DNA from: JBFHRB01 sp041591915
Lineage (GTDB): Bacteria > Actinomycetota > Nitriliruptoria > Nitriliruptorales > Nitriliruptoraceae
Length of the DNA: 13,874 bases
Assembly: GCA_041591915.1 (NCBI GenBank)
Contig: JBFHRB010000061.1
Location: 1-13,874 of the forward strand
Direction: 5' to 3'
In this document: positions 7,054-13,874 of the stretch, one piece after another
How positions within the stretch are numbered: position 1 is the first letter of the stretch
Layout of the letters: each line of letters starts with the position of its first letter
The notes under the pieces: model-generated
Seen by the model: only the letters and a program-made list of their open reading frames with translations
Told to the model about the DNA's origin: nothing
Databases searched by the model: none
Program-made: the position numbers and the translations under genes

Positions 7054-8163
7054 ATGGCGCAGACCGAGGTCCTCGACCCCGTGGAGACCGGCCAGCACGT
7101 CGGCCCCCCACCTCGCTTCAAGCCCTCTGCACAGGGCCGCCTCGCGCGTTTCATCGTGCTGGCGGGACTGCTCGCACTGCTGCTCTACGTGCCCTACCTC
7201 GTCCCGGAGTTCCAGGTCCAGGTCGTCGCCCAGGCCGGCATCTTCGCCATCGTCGCCCTCAGCATGAACATGCTGATGGGCTACGCGGGCCAGGTCTCGC
7301 TCGGCCACGCGGCGTTCTACGGCATCGGTGCGTTCATCTCCGGGGTCGTCGTCAGCGACAGTGGCCTGCCCTTCGTGGCCGGCATCATCGCGGCGGGCGT
7401 CTCGGGAGCCGTCGCCGCCGCCGTCCTGGGCTTCGTGGCGCTGCGGCTCCGTGGCCTGTTCCTCGCCCTCGTCACGATCGCCTACGCCTCGCTCGCCGAG
7501 CTCAGCATCTTCAAGCTGAGCGTCTTCAAGGGCGGCGCCGGCGTCGTGGCCCCGCGGCCTGACTTCCTGCTGGGCGACCGCGCCTACACGTACTTCGTGT
7601 TCGGGGTGCTCGCGCTCGCGCTGTTCATCGACTGGCGCATCATCGGGAGCAAGGCCGGTCGCGCCATCCAGGCGCTGCGCGACGACGAGCGTGTCGCGGC
7701 CTCGTGGGGCATCAACGTCACGGCCTACAAGCTCCTGGCGTTCGTCATCAGCGGCACGCTGGCCGGCATCGCCGGGGGCCTGCTGGCCCACCGGATCGGC
7801 GCGGTCTCCTCCGAGGAGTTCCGGGCCCTGTCCGTCTCGCTCACGTTCGTGCTGATGACCGTGGTCGGTGGGCTCGGCAACCGCTGGGGCGTGGTCATCG
7901 GCGGCGCGTTCTTCGCGGTCCTGCCGACACTGCTCGACAAGTCGCACGAGAACTTCCACTTCTTCCCGTTCAACGCGATCGACGCGATCTGGGAGCCGGC
8001 CATCGGCGCGGCCCTGCTGATCATCACCCTGGTCCAGTTCCCGGGCGGGATCGCGCAGCAACTCAGTCCGGTCCTCAGTTGGCTCCAGTTCGGACCGTTC
8101 AAGGTGGACCACGGCGACGGCGGCGTTGCAGCCGCGGGAGGGGGCGAGAGTGTCCGTCCTTGA
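7054..8163 (+). CDS. livM: Branched-chain amino acid-type ABC transporter permease (LivM family)
   Basis: 369-aa inner-membrane permease. ATG 7054 has AGGAGG (7041-7046) 7 nt upstream, inside the end of livH; the frame open further upstream is an antiphase shadow of livH. Multiple hydrophobic helices are separated by the LivM landmarks: GYAGQVSLGHAAF at residues 76-88, a cytoplasmic coupling loop from residue 200 (KAGRAIQALRDDERVAASWGI), and VVGGLGNRWGVVIGG near the C-terminus. It forms the second half of the translocation channel with LivH. The C-terminal tail is polar and Gly-rich (DHGDGGVAAAGGG); its last codons overlap the start of livG by 14 nt. No truncation or frameshift was seen. Confidence 0.96.
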   Translation: MAQTEVLDPVETGQHVGPPPRFKPSAQGRLARFIVLAGLLALLLYVPYLVPEFQVQVVAQAGIFAIVALSMNMLMGYAGQVSLGHAAFYGIGAFISGVVVSDSGLPFVAGIIAAGVSGAVAAAVLGFVALRLRGLFLALVTIAYASLAELSIFKLSVFKGGAGVVAPRPDFLLGDRAYTYFVFGVLALALFIDWRIIGSKAGRAIQALRDDERVAASWGINVTAYKLLAFVISGTLAGIAGGLLAHRIGAVSSEEFRALSVSLTFVLMTVVGGLGNRWGVVIGGAFFAVLPTLLDKSHENFHFFPFNAIDAIWEPAIGAALLIITLVQFPGGIAQQLSPVLSWLQFGPFKVDHGDGGVAAAGGGESVRP

Positions 8164-8926
8164 GACCGAGAACATCTCGATCCGGTTCGGGGGCGTCCAG
8201 GCCCTCGATTCGGTCAACTTCAAGGTCAACGACTACGAGATCGTCGGCCTGATCGGCCCCAACGGGGCTGGCAAGACGACCTTCTTCAACTGCGTGACCG
8301 GCTTCTACAAGCCCAACACCGGCACGGTGAAGTACCGCGGCCAGGACATCACCGCGTTCCGGCCGGACCAGCGCACCCACCTCGGCATCGGCCGGACCTT
8401 CCAGCAGGTCGGGCTCGTGCGGTCGTTCACCGTGCTCGAGAACCTCATGGTCGCCCAGCACCAGAAGGTGCAGTACGGCGCCGGGGCCGGGATGCTCGGC
8501 CTGCCGAGCGCGCTCGCCGAGGAGAAGGTCCTCAAGGAGCGTGCCTACGAGATCCTCGACTTCATGGGGCTCTTGCACCTCGCCGACACCACGCTCGGCG
8601 GGCTGCCCTACGGCATCCTCAAGATGTGCGAGGTCTCGGCGGTGCTCGCGACCGACCCCGACGTCCTCATGCTCGACGAGCCGCTGGCCGGCGTCGCGCC
8701 CGAGGAGGGCGAGCTGTTCGGCGACCGCCTCATGGACATGCGGCGCGAGCTCGGGCTCACGATCGTCGTGATCGAGCACCACGTGCCGTTCATGCTGCGC
8801 ATCTGTGACTACATCTACGTCCTGAACTTCGGGAAGCTCCTCGCCGAGGGCAAGCCGGAGGAGATCAGCGGCAACACCGCCGTCGCCGAGGCCTACATGG
8901 GCGAGGGCGCGACCGCGCTGACCTGA
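8150..8926 (+). CDS. livG: Branched-chain amino acid-type ABC transporter ATP-binding protein (LivG family) with divergent signature motif
   Basis: 258-aa cytoplasmic ATPase. GTG 8150 is favoured over TTG 8126 because GGGAGGGGG (8136-8144) sits just upstream and MSVLETENISIRFGG is a normal LivG start. Visible motifs: Walker A GPNGAGKTT at 36-44, Q-loop Gln85, Walker B VLMLDEP with Asp176 and Glu177, and switch His210 in VVIEHH. The insertion around GMLGLPSALAEE is typical of LivG. The signature is odd: the family usually has LSYGQQRRLEIARAL, but here residues 152-166 read LPYGILKMCEVSAVL. The position normally occupied by Gln is Ile156 and the Arg of ARAL is lost. The Walker motifs are intact, so it probably still hydrolyses ATP with LivF as a heterodimer, possibly with one weakened site. 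The gene overlaps livM by 14 nt. Confidence 0.95.
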   Translation: MSVLETENISIRFGGVQALDSVNFKVNDYEIVGLIGPNGAGKTTFFNCVTGFYKPNTGTVKYRGQDITAFRPDQRTHLGIGRTFQQVGLVRSFTVLENLMVAQHQKVQYGAGAGMLGLPSALAEEKVLKERAYEILDFMGLLHLADTTLGGLPYGILKMCEVSAVLATDPDVLMLDEPLAGVAPEEGELFGDRLMDMRRELGLTIVVIEHHVPFMLRICDYIYVLNFGKLLAEGKPEEISGNTAVAEAYMGEGATALT

Positions 8927-8970
8927 CCGACTCCCGCTGACGCGAGCGAGACGACACGAGGAGAACCGAC

Positions 8971-9966
8971 ATGGCTCGGAAGCGCCGGGGCCGCGCAGAG
9001 GCCACCCCGCCTCCGCCGATCGGCAGCACGCAGGGTGCCGCGGATGACACCGAGGTGCGCGTGCTCACCGACGACGAGCTCGCCGAGGCCGAGGCCGACC
9101 TCGAGTACGAGGACGAGGGCGAGTACGACGAGGACGCCGACTGGGCCGACGAGGTCGAGGAGTACGACGAGGTCGAGGAGTACGAGGAGGACCCCGCGGC
9201 CACGGTCGTCATCGAGACGCGCGACCGCGCGGCAGCGGGCGAGGTCGGGGGAGACCGGCCGTTCCTGCAGGTGTCCGGCCTCGAGTCCGGCTACGGGGCG
9301 CTGAAGGTGCTCTACGGCATCGACATGACCATCTACCCAGGCGAGACCGCGGTCCTGCTCGGCCTCAACGGTGCCGGCAAGACCACCACGGTCCTCAACA
9401 TCTGTGGTGCGGTCAAGACCTGGGGCGGCTCGATCGAGTTCGACGGCCAGGACGCGAGCAAGTGGAGCATCAAGCAGGCGGTGGACGCGGGCATCGTGAT
9501 GGTCCCCGAGGGCCGTCGCGTCTTCCCCGACCTCTCGGTCGCCAAGAACCTGCAGGTCGGTGCCTGGGCGAAGCGCAACCAGTCCGGCTGGATCGAGCAG
9601 CAGCGCGAGCGCGTCTACGACTACTTCCCGCGCCTGCGCGAGCGCTCCTACCAGCTCGCCGGGACCCTCTCCGGTGGTGAGCAGCAGATGCTCGCCATCG
9701 GCCGCGGGCTGATGGCGGGCCCACGCCTGCTGATCATCGACGAGGCGTCGCTCGGCCTCGCGCCAGTGATCGTCAAGGACGTCTTCAACATCGTGAAGCA
9801 GATCAACGAGGAGGACGGGACCACGGTCATCATGGTGGAGCAGAACGTCGGTGCGCTCAGCGTCGCCGATGTCGGCTACGTCATGGAGAAGGGCCAGATC
9901 ATCGCCGAGATCCGCGGTGACGAGCTCAACGACCCGGCCCGGCTGCGGAAGCTGTTCCTCGGCTGA
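8971..9966 (+). CDS. livF: Branched-chain amino acid-type ABC transporter ATP-binding protein (LivF family) with acidic N-terminal extension
   Basis: 331 aa, against roughly 235-240 for ordinary LivF. ATG 8971 has GAGGAGA (8958-8964) 6 nt upstream. Residues 1-10 are basic (MARKRRGRAE) and residues 25-75 intensely acidic with many tyrosines. This part includes TDDELAEAEADL (33-44) and two exact DEVEEY copies (60-71). The ATPase domain starts near residue 97 (PFLQVSGLESGYG) and is canonical: Walker A GLNGAGKTT 131-139, LSGGE 233-237, Walker B LLIIDEAS with Asp257 and Glu258 (Ala replaces the usual Pro of DEP), and VEQN 289-292, where Gln291 replaces the switch His as is usual in LivF. The extension is clearly translated: the start with the good ribosome site lies before it and the frame is unbroken. 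Its function is unknown; a regulatory or docking role is inference. Confidence 0.95.
   Translation: MARKRRGRAEATPPPPIGSTQGAADDTEVRVLTDDELAEAEADLEYEDEGEYDEDADWADEVEEYDEVEEYEEDPAATVVIETRDRAAAGEVGGDRPFLQVSGLESGYGALKVLYGIDMTIYPGETAVLLGLNGAGKTTTVLNICGAVKTWGGSIEFDGQDASKWSIKQAVDAGIVMVPEGRRVFPDLSVAKNLQVGAWAKRNQSGWIEQQRERVYDYFPRLRERSYQLAGTLSGGEQQMLAIGRGLMAGPRLLIIDEASLGLAPVIVKDVFNIVKQINEEDGTTVIMVEQNVGALSVADVGYVMEKGQIIAEIRGDELNDPARLRKLFLG
9148..9183 (+). repeat. Perfect 18-bp tandem duplication in livF
   Basis: GACGAGGTCGAGGAGTAC occurs twice back to back (9148-9165 and 9166-9183), coding DEVEEY twice. A partial continuation (GAGGAGGAC) follows. Confidence 0.95.
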
Positions 9967-9985
9967 GTCCTCCCCGCAGACACGA

Positions 9986-10013
9986 GAGAGCCGCGCCCTC
10001 GGGCGCGGCTCTC
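9986..10013. terminator. Shared bidirectional terminator-like stem-loop
   Basis: GAGAGCCGCGCCC (9986-9998) and GGGCGCGGCTCTC (10001-10013) are perfect 13-bp arms with a tiny loop. It lies 19 nt after the livF stop and 19 nt beyond the end of the convergent minus-strand gene, the expected place for a two-way terminator. There is no U-run on either side, as is common in high-GC actinobacteria. Confidence 0.8.
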
Positions 10014-10032
10014 GACGTTGTGGGGGAGCGGG

Positions 10033-10482
10033 TCAGCCCGCCTTGGCGGCCGGCTCGCAGATGCGGCAGGGGGCAAGGCCGCGGCTCTTGGCGTCCGCGG
10101 GGGACATGACCTGCAGGTCCGTGCGGCCCTCGACGAGGTGGCACTCACCGGTGTGGTAGGTCGTACGGCCAGCCACGACCATGTCGCTGCCCGTCGGTAC
10201 CGCGGTGGGACCACCGAGGCTCGCGCCCGCCATGACGTCGATCAGCTCGTCGACCTTCGCGGCGAGCATGAGGTTGTCGCGGCGGAGGCCCTGGATGACC
10301 AGGAGCCCGACCCCGCCCACGACGAGGCCGAGGCCGCCGACGCCACCGGAGATCAGGTAGGGGATCTGGCCCTGGGTGTAGTCGAGGCTCGCGGCCCCGT
10401 TCCAGGCCAGCACGATGAGGAGGAAGCCCACCCCGATCATGCCCACGCCGATCTGCGTCGGCGCCTTGGACCAACCCTTCAT
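10033..10482 (-). CDS. Small two-helix membrane protein with C-terminal Ada-like zinc-knuckle motif
   Basis: 149 aa. The start is ATG at 10482 (minus strand), with GAGGG about 7 nt upstream; a longer frame to 10545 has no comparable ribosome site. Two hydrophobic helices are visible, about 11-31 (QIGVGMIGVGFLLIVLAW) and 40-64 (Gly/Val/Leu-rich). A linker follows with a helical stretch, NLMLAAKVDELIDVM. The C-terminal part has His110-x3-Cys114, then Ala-x3-GLAPC-x2-C (Cys139, Cys142) and a closing Glu-Pro. This matches the layout of the zinc-binding domain of Ada (C-x3-C, then AxxxGxxPCxxC), with His for the first Cys. The tail is predicted cytoplasmic from the short N-terminus, but topology is uncertain. 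It is convergent with livF and not part of the transporter operon. Function unknown; metal binding is inferred. Confidence 0.85.
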   Translation of the reverse strand: MKGWSKAPTQIGVGMIGVGFLLIVLAWNGAASLDYTQGQIPYLISGGVGGLGLVVGGVGLLVIQGLRRDNLMLAAKVDELIDVMAGASLGGPTAVPTGSDMVVAGRTTYHTGECHLVEGRTDLQVMSPADAKSRGLAPCRICEPAAKAG

Positions 10483-10704
10483 CACTCGTCCCTCTCGTGA
10501 AGTCTGCGGGCCGATCCGGACGGCCCTCTGTCGCTCTGTCGGCAACTCTAGGCGCGCCGGAAGGCCGACGCGTGCTGGGGGAGAGGTTCGACGTTGTGGG
10601 CCCCGATTCCTGCACAGGCGCAGGAATCGATCCGTCCGCGCGTCAGGGCCCCGGGAGCCTGGCCGCGCGCGGGGCGCCCGAAATCGTGCGCGGGGCGTGT
10701 CGAA
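10483..10704. other. Intergenic region upstream of the minus-strand gene and the rrn promoters
   Basis: No credible gene. It holds the 10-bp hairpin listed at 10604-10629 and a weak minus-strand -10 candidate TAGAGT (plus-strand ACTCTA 10545-10550), about 62 nt before the minus-strand gene, without a recognisable -35. Confidence 0.6.
10604..10629. repeat. Perfect 10-bp inverted repeat with 6-nt loop
   Basis: CGATTCCTGC (10604-10613), loop ACAGGC, GCAGGAATCG (10620-10629). It sits about 75 nt upstream of the first rrn promoter and 120 nt upstream of the minus-strand gene. No T-run on either side; it could be an operator or a terminator-like hairpin. Confidence 0.7.
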
Positions 10705-10733
10705 TTGACATGCATGTGGTTCGCCCGTACCTT
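10705..10733 (+). promoter_or_regulatory. rrn promoter P1
   Basis: TTGACA (10705-10710), 17-nt spacer, TACCTT (10728-10733). The -35 is perfect and the spacing ideal for a housekeeping sigma factor. The transcript would start near 10740, immediately at hairpin CGTCGC/GCGACG (10741-10757). Confidence 0.8.
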
Positions 10734-10740
10734 CCCCATC

Positions 10741-11228
10741 CGTCGCCGCGAGCGACGCCCTTCACCGGGCCGATCACGCGGACGGCACCTGCTCCACACC
10801 GGAGCATTTGACACAGCAACACCTGCAGGGATACAGTCCCTGTTCGGCCCTCCGGGAAACCGGGGGCCGTACTGCGCGGTCGCCTTCTCCGAGTTCAGCT
10901 CGAGACCCGGCCGCACAGCAAGCCGAAGCCGGTGCCCCCTCAGGAAGCCGACCCCAAGCCCTCTCGGGCTACACGTGGGCGGAACCCCGAGACCACACCG
11001 CGGCGGCTCGCTCCTTGAGAACTGCACAGCGTGCCAAAAGCCAGTGCGCTTGGACCGATCTCGTATCGGTCCAGCACAAAGCGGACCTCGAGTCCGCGCC
11101 CCGTCGAGTTGGGAGGACCCTCGGGTCCGAAACTCTTGACGGTTCATTGGTAGTCCAAGACGCCGACCCTTCGGGGTTGGTTATCTAGGAACTGCTCTCT
11201 TTGATAATCGGATCTAGTATTCGATCTC
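10741..11228 (+). other. rrn leader transcript region
   Basis: Non-coding and hairpin-rich. Visible stems: CGTCGC/GCGACG (10741-10757); CCTCCGG/CCGGGGG with GAAA loop (10849-10866); TGGACCGAT/ATCGGTCCA (11051-11073); GCGGAC/GTCCGC (11081-11097); GGACCC/GGGTCC (11115-11128); CCGACCC/GGGTTGG closed by a UUCG tetraloop (11163-11180). TTGAGAACTGCACAGCG at 11015-11031 recurs in the 16S-23S spacer. TGCTCTCTTTGATAA at 11193-11207 resembles a boxA antitermination element, just before the 16S. These fit an rRNA leader used in antitermination and precursor processing. Confidence 0.75.
10808..10837 (+). promoter_or_regulatory. rrn promoter P2
   Basis: TTGACA (10808-10813), 18-nt spacer, TACAGT (10832-10837). 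It lies 103 nt downstream of P1, the usual tandem rrn arrangement. The -10 is the centre of an inverted repeat, CAGGGA (10826-10831) and TCCCTG (10837-10842). Confidence 0.75.
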
Positions 11229-12752
<1,524 letters not shown>

Positions 12753-12997
12753 CTAAGGAGCAACCCGATTCAGATCTTGATCTGAATCCAGCTCTTAATT
12801 GGTCGCTGATTATTCAGTCTTTCGAACGTACCGCCAGCCGGCGGAAGCGCCCTTTGGGCGTCATGAGCCGGCTATCGATATAGGGAAGTAACTGGTCACG
12901 CTGTTCAGTCGTGAAGGAGTCTGACCGAGAAATCGGTCTCTCTTTCTAGAGGCACTTTGAGAACTGCATAGCGAGCACGTCGTCTTGGATTCTCTAA
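12753..12997 (+). other. 16S-23S internal transcribed spacer, no tRNA
   Basis: About 245 nt. No tRNA-Ile or tRNA-Ala sequence is present. Hairpins: GATTCAGATC/GATCTGAATC (12767-12788); a two-tier stem AGCCGGC/GCCGGCT enclosing CGCCC/GGGCG (12836-12873); GACCGA/TCGGTC with GAAA loop (12923-12938). TTGAGAACTGCATAGCG (12957-12973) repeats the leader element with one mismatch. CTTGGATT/AATCCAAG (12984-13004) spans the 23S 5' end. These are presumed rRNA processing and antitermination signals. Confidence 0.9.

Positions 12998-13874
<877 letters not shown>

Noticed and set aside
10012..10600. 13-bp direct repeat TCGACGTTGTGGG flanking the minus-strand gene (10012-10024 and 10588-10600)
   Set aside because: About one such match is expected by chance in a window this size; no inverted ends or transposase suggest a mobile unit.
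11136..11164. Third rrn promoter starting at TTGACG 11136
   Set aside because: No plausible -10 at 16-19 nt; the region is hairpin-rich leader.
12753..12997. tRNA gene in the 16S-23S spacer
   Set aside because: The hairpins present do not form a cloverleaf and no T-loop GTTCRANNC or anticodon arm was found.

Overview
The window comes from a high-GC bacterium, almost certainly an actinomycete-type organism (phylum Actinomycetota). The coding genes are strongly GC-biased at third codon positions. The 16S rRNA carries the typical actinobacterial phrase AAAGAGCTCGTAGGCGG. The rRNA leader and spacer carry a TTGAGAACTGCA-type element of the kind seen in high-GC Gram-positive rrn operons. The class cannot be fixed by eye; a deep-branching lineage is possible.

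Layout. Positions 1-9966 (+) hold most of one branched-chain amino acid (HAAT/Liv family) ABC transport locus. In order: the 3' part of substrate-binding protein (SBP) 1 (cut by the window start), lipoprotein SBP 2, a secreted and membrane-anchored beta-sandwich (DNRLRE-like) surface protein, lipoprotein SBP 3 with a long Gly-Ser-Thr repeat stalk, permease LivH, permease LivM, ATPase LivG and ATPase LivF. A perfect 13-bp stem-loop at 9986-10013 closes the locus. It is shared with a convergent minus-strand gene (10033-10482) encoding a small two-helix membrane protein with a C-terminal Ada-like His-Cys-Cys-Cys knuckle. After about 750 bases of promoter and leader sequence with two strong tandem sigma-70-type promoters, an rrn operon begins: 16S (11229-12752), a 245-nt spacer with no tRNA, and the first ~877 nt of 23S, cut by the window end.

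How the parts fit. Three paralogous binding proteins sit on extracytoplasmic stalks of different composition. They probably feed one LivH/LivM channel powered by LivG/LivF, so one translocator could accept several ligands. Three features are outside the textbook Liv system: the surface protein inserted between the SBPs, acidic N-terminal extensions on both LivH and LivF that share a TDxELxxAExDL motif, and a degenerate signature motif in LivG. These are the best leads for something not yet described. The rrn operon is ordinary in content, but its leader is rich in ordered hairpins.
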